Positions 11,115 to 21,290 of a stretch of DNA of 64,000 nucleotides are shown piece after piece. Under the pieces are notes generated by a model. It was not told the origin of the DNA. It ran no database searches and saw only the letters and a program-made list of their open reading frames with translations. Made by a program: the position numbers and the translations under genes. Numbering within the stretch: the first letter of the stretch is position 1; every line of letters starts with the position of its first letter. This DNA is from Dugong dugon (Eukaryota > Chordata > Mammalia > Sirenia > Dugongidae): assembly GCA_030035585.1 (NCBI GenBank), contig CM057481.1, positions 53,887,128-53,951,127 of the forward strand, given 5' to 3'.

Positions 11115-11139
11115 ATATATATTAAAAAAAAAAAAAAAA

Positions 11140-11156
11140 AAAAGAAGCTGAAGAGA
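11140..11156 (+). repeat. Right target-site duplication of the young L1
   Basis: Exact copy of 2855-2871, directly after the L1 poly(A). Its leading A's merge with the tail. Confidence 0.93.
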
Positions 11157-11315
11157 AAAGACAGATCAACTGAATGCAAATCAGACTGATAGCAGATATC
11201 TCTACAGCAATGAAACAAGAAGGAAAAACATATTCAGCTGTGAGAGAAGATGGTGGTTAACTTTGAATTTTGAGACCAGAAAAACTATCTTTTAAGAAAA
11301 AGAATGAAATAAAAA
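11157..11315 (+). mobile_element. HAL1/L1M relic, 3' part of the split element
   Basis: Continues the ORF1-like sequence interrupted at 2871 ('aaaagacagatcaactgaatgcaaatc...gcaatgaaacaagaagg'), ending with a piece like 'tttgagaccagaaaaactatcttt'. It proves that the host repeat was in place before the young L1 arrived. Confidence 0.8.
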
Positions 11316-11359
11316 TAGATTTATTCTCTAGGAGAGTTTGTTTAAAACTGAATTACTCT

Positions 11360-11893
11360 TTCTTTAACTAAAGTTGGTGACTCCATTTTAGTATGCGTTT
11401 TTCTTTGTTAGGAGTTTTTATTTACATATTCAATCTGTAAAATAGATACAGTAGTATTCAGATTTTCAATTTCTTCTTGTATAACAACAAAACAGTTGTG
11501 TTTTTCTGAGAATTTTAAAATTTCATTTAAAAGTTTCAAGTTTATTAGCATATAGTTGTTCAAAATATTCTCTCATATTTTTAGTGTCTATGGGATATAT
11601 AGCGAGTTTCCTTTTTCCTGTTTTTGGTATTGACTGTTTGTATCTTCTCTCTTTTTCTTATTCAGACTTGTCAAGGTGTTATCAATTCTTTTTTTCCTTT
11701 TTAAAGAGTCCTCTTTGGGCCTTGTTCTTCTCTATTTTCTTTTTCTTTTCTATTTAGTTAATTTGTGCTCGTAGGTTTATTTTTCTTTCTCTGATGTTCT
11801 TTGGTTTTAAGTTGCTATTCTTTTTCTAATTTCTTGAGATGGATGCTCAGGGTTGATTCTCAGTCTTTCTGATTTTCTGATATGTACAGTTTA
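11360..11893 (-). mobile_element. L1 ORF2 relic (antisense)
   Basis: T-rich sequence matching the antisense of the L1 segment between endonuclease and reverse transcriptase ('gcatatagttgttcaaaatattctctcat', 'cttctctctttttcttattcagactt'). Heavily mutated with no usable frame. Confidence 0.75.
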
Positions 11894-11897
11894 ACTT

Positions 11898-12070
11898 ACT
11901 GGTTCTCAAAGTGTGATCCCCAGACTAGCAGCATCAGAATCACCTAGGAGGTTGTTGGAAATGCAATTTTCTGGGCCCAGCCCCAAACCTACTAAAACTA
12001 AAATCCTGAAAGGTAGAGCCCAGAAATTTATGCTTTATCAGATTCACATGTAATAGCACAAGCTTTTTAT
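11898..12070 (+). mobile_element. MER5A-type hAT transposon relic
   Basis: 'ctggttctcaaagtgtgatccccagactagcagcatcagaatcacctagg' followed by 'ctgggcccagcccc' is the familiar MER5-group non-autonomous hAT-Charlie pattern. Confidence 0.8.
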
Positions 12071-12605
12071 AAGTGTTAGATTAAAAAGTAGGTTAAAACA
12101 AAGCTAAAACTGTATATGCAGGTGGCATAATGTTTTTATGTCAGAATAAAATATTATTACAGAAATATATATTGTACTAGGTTTCGTTAAGAATGTCCTG
12201 ACAAAATCAGTACCAAAAACAAAACCACACATAACACCAAACTCCTACTGAAGTAGAATGGCTGATCACGCTAATGTTTAACCTAAAGATTCATAATTCA
12301 ATCCTAATGTTTTATAGAATTTTTATCCACTCTTGTTTTCTTATAGCAAATGACCTTTCTCCCATACAATGAAAACTATATTTTCTTAGTCATTGCTGTG
12401 TATTTCACATAACATTAAAAACATTTTTATTTGATGAATGGACACTAGGTCCCTTATGAGTAATGCTCAAACAAAGCAAGTCTTTTAGCTATTTTTATCA
12501 AATTATTTGACAAATAATAATTTTGACTAAACATTAACAAAAGTAAAAAGCTATCAGTAACATCATCTCAAACAGATGGTTTTAAATAGTTGAAATGCTA
12601 TTCTC
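12071..12605. other. No gene or recognised repeat
   Basis: AT-rich unique sequence. I see nothing that supports a gene. Confidence 0.5.
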
Positions 12606-12617
12606 TGCATACTTCAA

Positions 12618-12794
12618 ACCAAAAAAAAAAAAAACCAACCAACCCGCTGCCATTGAGTTGATCCAGACTCATAATCACCCTATAGGGCAGAGAAGAACTG
12701 CCCCATAGCATTTCCAAGGAGCAGCTGCTGGATTCAAACCGTCAACCTTTTGGTTAGAAGCTCAGCTCTTAACCACTGAGCCACCAGGACTCCA
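12618..12794 (-). mobile_element. Afrotherian tRNA-derived SINE
   Basis: Antisense copy: tail 'cgctgccattgagttgatccagactcat', body 'ccctatagggcagagaagaactgcccc', head 'ttaaccactgagccaccaggactcc'. Flanked by tgcatacttcaa (12606-12617) and tgcatactccaa (12795-12806), a 12-bp target duplication with one mismatch. Confidence 0.93.
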
Positions 12795-12806
12795 TGCATA
12801 CTCCAA

Positions 12807-15000
12807 TAGCTTCTAAACAGTATATAAGTCTATCAATATTGGGGGGAAAAAAGCAAGCAGACAAATCAGATCTAATATTGAACTTCACTTATAGTTGGTA
12901 GGGATATTGCCCTGTTTTAAACAGAACTGCCCACAATCAACAGTACATTATGTATTGCTAGGCTGCTTTTCAATATTCATGAAAAAACACAACATGCTCG
13001 AGTAGCAATATGAGTAGATGAAAACAAAATATTTTGGTCATTTGAATTTTAGATAAGAGCTATCAGTGAAAAAGGATACATGTAACCTCAAAGTTCTATT
13101 AAAGTCTAGAGAGAAAAAAATTGCAATTCACTTATCAATTACTTGTTTGGCTTAATTATCAGTATTATTATCAATATCTCTTATTAAGACACTTTGTCAG
13201 TATGCCTAAACTATGAACTTTTGAATTTTTTTACTAGGAAATCAAGTGAATTTATATTTTCATATGAAAAAAAATCTGATCAGGACTTTAAATATAATAA
13301 AAACTATTTTAATTTTAAAATGAAAGTAATATCTCAAATTTATAAATTGTCCCCAGTTTGTCTAGTTTTTGGAATTTGTCAGTCAGTTCTGAAACAGAAC
13401 TTTGTTCTTAATTCAATCACTGAAGACAGTCATATTTCCCTTTTTCACTCCTTCCTCTCTAAAATCCTCCCTTAAAATAGTTTCAAGACAGTTATGAGGA
13501 ATAAATAGTGGAAGAACAGCAAGAAAGAAAAATTATCAGGGTAAACTATAAAATGGGAACAAGTTTTGAATTTATGTAGAAAAGTTTAAACTCCATATAT
13601 ACCATATTCCCTGATTATTACTGAGATTAAGAAAATTAAATTCCTATAAATTCCTATACTCAAATCAGTAAGTCATTATAATTTCTATATACTAATACTT
13701 GACTTTTTTGTGTATAATGACAATGAAAAATTTTTTAACTAGAGATTCTATAAATGCTTATTTCAATAGTAAAATATGAATATTAAAAAACTAAAATAAT
13801 ATATTTTCATATTAAATATTTTAATAGTAATGAAATTACTAATATGGAATAAATTAAGTAATATTTAATAAACTATTAAATATTTTCATAGTAAAATATG
13901 AATATTAAAAAATTACCAGCTGTATTAATATTACTTCATAGTCAATGCATATTTTGAAATGAAAAAAAGGAATTTATCAAATGTCTTTGCTCATTTGTGT
14001 GTTAATTATCTAGTGAGTATATCCAAAGTAGACCCAAGTAAACACTTTCATTATTCTTTATATTCATGTACATATTAATGACATATAAGTTCCCACTGTA
14101 CATAGTTGATTTTATTTGCAAAGGGTCTGCAGAATGAAGGGACCACTTGAAACATAACCAATACAACACGTGCCTCTTCCTGCCACATGCATCTGTTCTG
14201 TCTAAAGAACACCTATAATTGCTACACAGTGGATCAGAGCATGAGGACTAAATTAAAATGCACCAACAATAATTATTTATTGGATTGAATATTTTGGTTG
14301 TTAAGAATGTCAGCGGGCATAGTGTGTGTAAACCGAGTTAAATGTTCAAGTATTAGCTTTTAGAAGGGTTAATAAACTGCTTCCTGAAGTCTATGTCATG
14401 TTTGACACTGGCAAAGAATGAATAAAAAAGAAAGTAAACCACAAATTTTAAATAGAACAGAAACCAAGGAAACTCTCATGAGAAATCAAGGCAAATAAAT
14501 GAATGAAAACAAAAGTATAGTAGACCAAAGTGGCTTGTCGATGCTCTCTTCCTTGCTCTTTGTCTAGGTCATCAGGTAGATAAATACGTAGTTGCAAGCT
14601 GTTCATTCATCATAGAGGTGTGTGTACACAGCAGTAAATAAGTCCCATGGCACTGATAAACTCTCAGAGGCTCTAGGCCAAGGATTTTATGTTCCAACGG
14701 AGACATTTTTGCCAGGTACATGTTCTCAGTGGCATAGTTATGGGCATCACATTCTAAGCGTAACTTTAAAAGCCCCTCACTGTCTGTGGCATTATTTTTT
14801 CCATGATGGACAACTGTGTTGGTTATTCTCAATATATTGTAAAATGGGACTTTGAGAATCTGGATTTTTAAAAATTGCTTAAGCTATAAAATATTAGTGT
14901 GTTACAAAAGCTGCTAGACCTATTTCCTTTTAAACCAGACATGTTATTTGTAATGAAATAGAGATATGGAATAAAAATAAATGTTTCCACTAGGAGAAAA
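12807..15000. other. Long AT-rich stretch without a supported gene
   Basis: I see no gene. The open frame at 13194-13475 (93 aa) is AT-driven and has no motif. At 13765-13915 there are local repeats of 'agtaaaatatgaatattaaaaaa'. The stretch at 14572-14855 is open on both strands (86 and 77 aa) and less AT-rich than its surroundings, but shows no family I recognise. Confidence 0.5.
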
Positions 15001-15138
15001 AGCACTAGATTTGGAATTAGAATAACTTTCTTCTATTTTGAAGGCAAGATCTTTAAATTTTCTATCCCTCATATTATCTGTTAAATCAGAATAAGGTTAT
15101 GAGGAATCACATCCTAAGGTATGTGAAAAATAGCAGCT
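15001..15138 (+). mobile_element. Possible MIR relic
   Basis: 'agcactagatttggaattagaata...ttctatccctcatattatctgttaaatcagaataaggttatgagga' follows the order of MIR phrases (discharge of CTC/TCTGTAAA, then 'gaggattaa'). Weak match. Confidence 0.4.
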
Positions 15139-15172
15139 GAACACTTTAACCACTGTGCCACTGGGGCTCCTT
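15139..15172 (-). mobile_element. SINE head fragment
   Basis: 'aacactttaaccactgtgccactggggctcctt' is the complement of the tRNA-derived SINE head only; the tail is missing. Confidence 0.7.
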
Positions 15173-15539
15173 GAAAAAAAAAAAACTTAGAAACTTTAAA
15201 TTGATACAAAAAGAAAAGTTATTTTAATATACTATGTTAAAGCTCTTTTTGGTATTCAAATCCTATTTTGAAATATTAAATAAAATATTATTTAAAAATG
15301 AATAATCAGTAATACATGGCATTATTTAAAAACTATATTTTTAGTTACCTCTCAAGAGATTTTTTTCTCATCTTCATAGACTTATTTTTGATACTTATCA
15401 ATCAGAGGCAGACAAACTTTTATTTGATTAACTGTATATGTTTGCATTAAAGGAAATTTAAGAGAGAAGAAAAACCTGACAAAGCCATACATTTTCAACT
15501 TCCCTTAATAAATTCTAAAAAAACAGCTCAATTTATATC

Positions 15540-15670
15540 ACTCAAATGTTTTTGAGGGCTGACTGTGTGCCAAGCATTATTCAAAATGCTAAAATGACAT
15601 AGTAATGAATGTGATATGGTTCCTGTCCTTGTGGATCTCATAATCAAATAGAGACAAACATATAATCATA
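15540..15670 (+). mobile_element. L2 3' end relic
   Basis: 'gagggctgactgtgtgccaagcattattcaaaatgct' then 'ggttcctgtccttgtggatctcataatcaaatagagacaaaca' matches the L2 3' region pattern (tgtgccaggcactgt...ccctgccct.gtggagct). Confidence 0.7.
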
Positions 15671-15769
15671 ATAATCACAAAAAAATATATGAGAAACAGT
15701 CAAATGGAGAAGGATTCACTTTCATTTAACCTTAGCATCAAATAAACTAAATATATATTTTATATATGA

Positions 15770-15998
15770 TTTAAAAAAAAAAAGCAAAACAAACAAACCA
15801 GTTGCTATCAAGTTGATTTCAACACACGGCAACCCCATATGTGCCAGAGTAGAACTGTGCTCCATGGGGTTTCCAGTGCCTGTGACCCTTCAGAAGCAGA
15901 TCGTCAGGACTTTTTTCCCAGGCACTTCTGGGTGGGTTTGAGCCACTAACATTTTGGTTAGTAGCCAAGCACTTAACCCTTCATGTTACCCAGGGCAC
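15770..15998 (-). mobile_element. tRNA-derived SINE, long subtype
   Basis: Antisense copy with the extra middle block 'cagaagcagatcgtcaggacttttttccca' that the shorter SINE subtype lacks. Flanks tatatatga at 15761-15769 and 15999-16007 form a 9-bp target duplication. Confidence 0.9.
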
Positions 15999-16007
15999 TA
16001 TATATGA

Positions 16008-17885
16008 CAATACATATATAATAATATACTCATAGGAAGTAGGTAAAGAAAGGTTGGTTCTTCATTTGCTTACTCTATGCAAAGCATTGTTTTGCAATGT
16101 GTCTATTCTTGCAAGTTTCAGCTTCCATAAAGGATTTTTGCAGTAGCATATGGGAAAATAAGGATGACAGTGGACTTGTAGAAGGGGTTTTGTTTTTGGC
16201 ATTAACTAACTCTTCATGCAAGTAACCTTACCTGCCCATTCTTCAGTGGATATATTTATGTCAACTAACTACGTGCCATTTATTCATCCCTCTTTAATGT
16301 TCAGAGTTTATAAGAAGTAACAATAATTGAATCACTCTTTATTATACAACATATTGTAAGGCATCCTATTTTAGGTATTGATTAGCACATCAAGGTCATT
16401 TATTTCCTCATAATTTTGAAAACGTGCCTTCGGATAAAAAAATTCATTCTGGGCAAAAGCAAATAAAAACTTAGAAGACTGGTATTGTATCTTCATTTTG
16501 TTTTACTAAATAATGGTAAAATAGTATTGATTTTATGGACATTACTTGTGTAGATTCTTGTATATTAAATGAAATGTTGATCGTCTATTTTAGTCTATAT
16601 GTGAATAAGAACAGGTACTGATAAAACATAGTTTATTTCAAATATAAACAGTAAAAAGCAGCATGCGCAAAGATGAAACAATATTCTATGTAAGCAAAAA
16701 TTACTCTTTATTTCTTATCATGTTATGACATATGGAGAGAAAAAATGTTTTGATTTAAAAATCTGTCAGCTATCATGTAATTTAATATGTAGTGATATAT
16801 ATGGCTAAAAGGTATATATTAACATTAAAGACCCAAACTCTAATGATTAATATTGTAGTGATGACAGAATGAGAGTGCCTAATTTTAATCCACTGTTTAT
16901 CTATGTGGGGTAATTTATAGATCACTCGACATGTTTTAATAGTAGACATAAAAAGATATCCTCTAATACCCAATGCTTTCAAGATCTGACATTTGCAATT
17001 ACAAATAATACAAGAAATACCAGGGCTTGCCTTCATTGGATATGTATACAAATAGCTAGTCATCCCATACACAGTTTATAAAAAAGTGATCTATTAATAA
17101 CAAAACGGCTCCAAAGACCTAGGGTCTGTTAATATTCTAGTTGAATATCAAGGAGTTGACTTAAAATGAGGGCAGAAACACACAGAGTAGTCAACACATT
17201 GATTTGCCTGCCAAATATAGTTTTACCATCATAAATCTCAGGCTGACAACTGCACAAAGCTTTCTTCACCCCAACACTGCCAAGGAAGGGCATTTATTCA
17301 CTGATTGGCTGATAGTAACCATGACAACTGATGCCACAATTAGACAAGTACAATCCCACTTTCAAACACACACACAATTCATTAATTCAGCAGGACTTTG
17401 TTGATGATACATTATGAGGGAAATTTTTAATACTTTTCAGAGACTCATACATTTGCCTCTTATCTAGGGTAAAATAAATTATAACAAGTGATGAAAACAA
17501 CCATTTAATTAGACTAAAGTAAGTTGGACAAGCAACTCAGTGAATTAAAGTATTTTTAATAATTTCATAGGCGTCTCCTTCTATAAACTAAATGACTGTT
17601 GAGTTAATCTTCAAGTTATTTTCCTATGGGTCCTTTAAAAAGAAAAAAAGGTCGGAAAGAATGTGAGTCTAATTTGCTACACACTAAATAAGATAATAAC
17701 AAATATTTCTTCGACACTTGAGAGGAACTAATTTTATTGAATGTTGAGTGTTTATTGAATATAATAGATATTCATCTATAGAGACCCCAATGAAAATTGC
17801 AAAAGGAGTCATTTGCTTATTATTTGTCTTACTGAAACCCAGTGATTCAGTAGCAAAAACAAAACAAAACAAAACATCTTTTCTG
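16008..17885. other. No gene or recognised repeat
   Basis: AT-rich single-copy-looking DNA. Short open frames here have no motif or consistent codon use. Confidence 0.5.
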
Positions 17886-17889
17886 CTTG

Positions 17890-18035
17890 CTAACAAAATT
17901 AACCTGGGCTAGTAACTGAATTTCTCCATACTTCACTTATCTCATTTTTAAATGGGGAAATAATTCCTGCTCTTTCCTACCTCAAAAGGTTGTTGTAAGA
18001 CTCAAATGAGGTAATTATGCATGTGGCAGCACCTA
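17890..18035 (+). mobile_element. MIR relic
   Basis: 'ctcatttttaaatggggaaataattcctgc...cctacctcaaaaggttgttgtaagactcaaatgaggtaa' is the conserved core and 3' half of MIR in sense orientation. Confidence 0.8.
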
Positions 18036-18439
18036 TAAATTGAAAACCATTTTTTTTTTCTTTTTTGAGGCTGATGTTCAAAAGGTATAGACATTGTGTG
18101 TCAGGACACCCCTGCAGGCAGTAATTTAGCTTAAGATACGACGCCGACAAAAGCAGATGTTCATGTGGAAAAATATTCATCCAGGAATAAAAGAAATGCA
18201 CAGTCAAGCAACAATGAGAAATAATTTTTCTTTACTCAAAGAAATATTTAGAAAATAAGGTTACCAAGTGCCAGTGAGACTGGGTTAAATTGGGGGCTCA
18301 TTCAGTACAGCTAGGATGGTAATATCACTTTTGTCAAACAATTTGACAATATAGCTATGAAGTCTTAAATATTTCATACTCTTACTTCATTCAACAAGAA
18401 TCACTATAAATTCTTTGTGTGTGTTTATTTAAATACCAA

Positions 18440-18600
18440 AAAATAAAAACACACCCAATGACCAACAAAAGAAAATGGTTCAGCGAATTTTATTATGGCC
18501 ACATAATGGAATATTATGACGCCATTAAATCACGCCTTCGGAAATTTTCAACAGCTAGGAAAATGGAACTGATATATACTATTGATTATGTTATATATTA
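18440..18600 (+). mobile_element. L1M relic (ORF2 end)
   Basis: 'aaatggttcagcgaattttattatggccacataatggaatattatgacgccattaaat' is the L1 ORF2 C-terminal region ('MEYY' codons visible). It continues after the SINE at 18791. Confidence 0.75.
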
Positions 18601-18790
18601 AGTCCCTGGGTGGCTCTTGACTGTTAGCTGAAAGGCTGGAGGTTCGAATTCACCCAGAGCAGCCTCGGAAGGCAGGCCTGGTGATCTGTTTCCCAAAGGT
18701 CACAGCCTTGAAAACCCTATGGAGCAATTCTACTCTGCACACGAGGTTGTCGCGATTCAAAGTAGATTTGATGGTAGCTAACAATAACAA
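18601..18790 (+). mobile_element. tRNA-derived SINE, long subtype
   Basis: Starts 'agtccctgggtggctcttga', has a B-box-like 'ggttcgaattc', the middle 'ggcctggtgatctgtttcccaaaggtcacagccttg' and a decayed tail. It is inserted into an L1M 3' end. Confidence 0.88.
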
Positions 18791-19035
18791 TATGCATGTG
18801 TGTGTGTGTGTTATAAATTATCTGAAAAAAGTAGGATACTAAATTTGCATATGATATAATTTCAAAAATTTTAATATATCTAAAAAAAAAATCCACCTAA
18901 AACCGACATGCATAAAAATGTTATCAGAGGTTGTCTCTGGGTTTTGGTATCATGAGAGCTTTATTTTCTATTCAACTGTAGTTTTGTATTTTCTATATTA
19001 AGCATGTGCAATTTTTGTATTCAGAAATTTAAAAG
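18791..19035 (+). mobile_element. L1M 3' UTR relic
   Basis: 'atgcatgtgtgtgtgtg...ggttgtctctgggttttgg...catgtgcaatttttgtattcag' matches the 3' end structure of L1M elements and joins the relic before the SINE. Confidence 0.65.
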
Positions 19036-20429
19036 TAGTCATCAGGATCATGATACATAATCCGGGTAAAATAACACTGTTTCACATCTTAAATCTTTGA
19101 CTTACTTAAGAACATGCATGATAGTTTAAGGACTTTTTGAAATGTAGATGCATCCAGTCAGTTTCCACACAATTGGCTCTATTCCTGACTGCCCATTACT
19201 CAACACACTCATAGAGCGTACAGAATTGTCCTGCTGGTATTGAGCTCTGTGACAGTCTAAAGAATCTTGCTTTCACGGAAGCCTTGGGAAATGATCTACT
19301 TCTTTAAAAGTGAGTCTGGGAAAGTTCCTAATTTATATATCTTTGCATCTAATTTATATTGCAGAGGATGCAACCTAACAGCAAGCTACCCAGGAAGCTC
19401 TCTGCTTTCATGCCTCCCCGTGGGAAGAGGTCTAGCTAAGAGACCTGGGTGTTTTTAAGAGATAACACCATTACTGTTCAGTCCCTTAGTGTACATTTTA
19501 AGAGATAACACCATTACTGTTCAGTCCCTTAGTGTACATTTTTAGTCCTACAGTATCATTCCTCAAGGGAACAATATTCACTAGCTACTGCAGCTGACAT
19601 GACATTACTGGCAAAAAAAAAAAAAAAAAAAGAAAAAGAAAAGGAGCAAGAGAGAGAAAAATGGTCCAGAGTGCACCTTTTATCTAGTTGTGACATATGT
19701 AAACTAGTACTGTGGGAGAAATTCTTCATGATAGTCATCGTTTGATATTTGTACAATTTCACTAAATTCAGAGCTGTGCATTTTATTTTTCTACTTTAGG
19801 CTTGAGGCTAAATAGAAATGTGTGTGCATGTCTTCCAAAAATATAGAGATTACATTTAAATTATCGTGTGTTTTGGAGAATATACACATTTAAAAAATAG
19901 TAGCACATTGGTCATGCCAAGAATCTCTCCATGAAATATGTTGAAATGATAAAACAATAATAAAAAGAAGTATATAAAGAAGAATTACAATTTCCTGCTT
20001 AGTATAACTAATCATTACCAAGTGGAACACCAGATCTCTTTCAATTCTTGAGGCTCACTCAAACTCACTTCTGCAATGTTTTTTGCGATCTAAGGAAATG
20101 GTGAAAAGGGCAGATTCAGTTCCCAAACTCTAGGGGAGCAATAACTAAAGAAGTGATCAGATTGAGCTGTAGGGACAAAGTAGGGTAGCAATATAAAGGA
20201 AATATTTTCATTTTGGGTGGTCAATGGCAGGTCGTCAGAAATGAGGTTTAATGAAGAAATCCCAATGGGAAAATGTAGCTCGGTCTGTAATAATCAAATT
20301 AGATGCAGATGATAGGGAAGAGTAATAAAACAACTACGGCCAATTAAATGGGAATGATATGTCTTCTAATTGTGTCTTTAAGGAAGTGAGAGAATTGAAA
20401 AGGATTTGAATCAGATAGCTAAGTGTTCA
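19036..20429. other. No gene; contains a 43-bp tandem duplication
   Basis: Unique-looking sequence with a short tandem duplication (listed separately) and a poly(A)-like run at about 19613-19630. No gene support. Confidence 0.5.
19457..19542 (+). repeat. 43-bp direct tandem duplication
   Basis: The unit beginning 'aagagataacaccattactg' occurs at 19457-19499 and again at 19500-19542, identical by eye. Two copies only. Confidence 0.93.
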
Positions 20430-20590
20430 AAACCAAAAACCAAACCCATTGCCATCAACTGGATTGCTACTCATAGCGACCCTATAGGACGAAGTAGAAC
20501 TGCCCTATAGGGTTTCCAAGGAGCAGCTGTTGGTTTCGTACTGCCGACCTTTTGGTTATCAGCCAAACACTTAGCCACTGCGCTAGCAGA
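20430..20590 (-). mobile_element. Afrotherian tRNA-derived SINE
   Basis: Antisense copy from tail 'ccaaacccattgccatcaac' through 'gaccctatagga' to head 'acacttagccactgcgcta'. Confidence 0.92.
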
Positions 20591-20714
20591 ACTAAAAACT
20601 AGATGATGGAACTGGTAGTCAGTAAGAAAGTATGCAGTTTTCTCAGTAAGCTAAAAATGCAGCAATAAGGCCTTTCTGTGCTCTGGCAAAAACTTCTGTT
20701 CCAAAGGTTTAAAG

Positions 20715-20990
20715 CAGGGCTTGCAAACCCAGAATCCTTTAGGGGCTAGCATGTTTGTAGATGAGAGATGCAGGCTGTGTGTGAGAAGAGGGAGTTGTGG
20801 AGAACATAGTGAATTGGAGGGAACGTGTCGTCCAACTAGAGGGCCAGCCACTGCTTGGCCGCAGGCAACGGTCCCAACGCAAATGTATTGTCTTGATCTC
20901 CTGATTTTTAAAAGAAGCCAGAAGTGAGGAATGTATATGAACTATATTGATATTTAAGAGTGGGTTGTGTGCCACAGTTTGGAAGCTCTG
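20715..20990. mobile_element. Possible hAT transposon relic
   Basis: Starts 'cagggcttgcaaacccag' and ends 'cacagtttggaagctctg', imperfect inverted repeats of about 18 bp in hAT style. Flanks gtttaaag (20707-20714) and atctaaag (20991-20998) match at 6 of 8 positions, the right length for a hAT duplication. I do not recognise the family. Confidence 0.45.
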
Positions 20991-21014
20991 ATCTAAAGAT
21001 AGAAAAGACACTTC

Positions 21015-21290
21015 TGAATATTATTCAGTCATTTAAAAAACAAGGTAACTGGTATGGAAGAGTGTCCATGATGGCTGTTGACTGAAAAAAAAAAAAAAAA
21101 ACCCAGTTTCAGTGCAAAACATATTGACTGGTTATACCTGGTTTAAAAATAAAAAATTGTATATGCAGTTATGGAGAATGTACAACAAATTATTTATAGA
21201 GATTTCCAAAAGGAGTGAATAATATATATGTGTGTGTTGTTTGCTTTTTCCCAATATGTACCACTTTTCAATGATCAAGTTTCATTGAGT
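21015..21290 (+). mobile_element. L1M 3' end relic
   Basis: 'gaatattattcagtcatttaaaaaacaaggtaactgg' followed by an A run and 'atgcagttatggagaatg' resembles the end of L1M ORF2 and its 3' UTR. Decayed. Confidence 0.55.

Larger units (their letters stand above)
9624..11123 (+). other. L1 3' UTR with repeated terminal modules
   Basis: A 1.5-kb 3' UTR. It begins with a G-rich tract at 9676-9692, typical of L1 3' UTRs, continues through unique sequence to an A run at 10206-10229, and then holds repeated modules: about 10364-10660, about 10684-10975, and a partial one at about 11010-11118. The modules share phrases such as 'gtgagattgtt.acca' and 'ctgtaagccttcatctt'. An (AAAT)n tract separates the first two. 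Confidence 0.85.
2872..11139 (+). mobile_element. Young full-length L1 retrotransposon with intact ORFs
   Basis: The insertion is about 8.27 kb, bounded by a perfect 17-bp duplication, and ends in poly(A) (about 11124-11139) after an AATAAA signal. Order: 5' UTR (2872-4320), ORF1 (4321-5370), long spacer (5371-5801), ORF2 (5802-9623), 3' UTR (9624-11123). It is longer than a human or mouse L1 of 6-7 kb because spacer and 3' UTR are expanded. Both ORFs are open and the target duplication is unmutated, so insertion looks recent. It could be a polymorphic or still-active copy; that is inference. Confidence 0.95.

Noticed and set aside
13194-13475. 93-aa open frame in AT-rich DNA
   Set aside because: Composition-driven, no motif, no initiation context or splice structure to support it.
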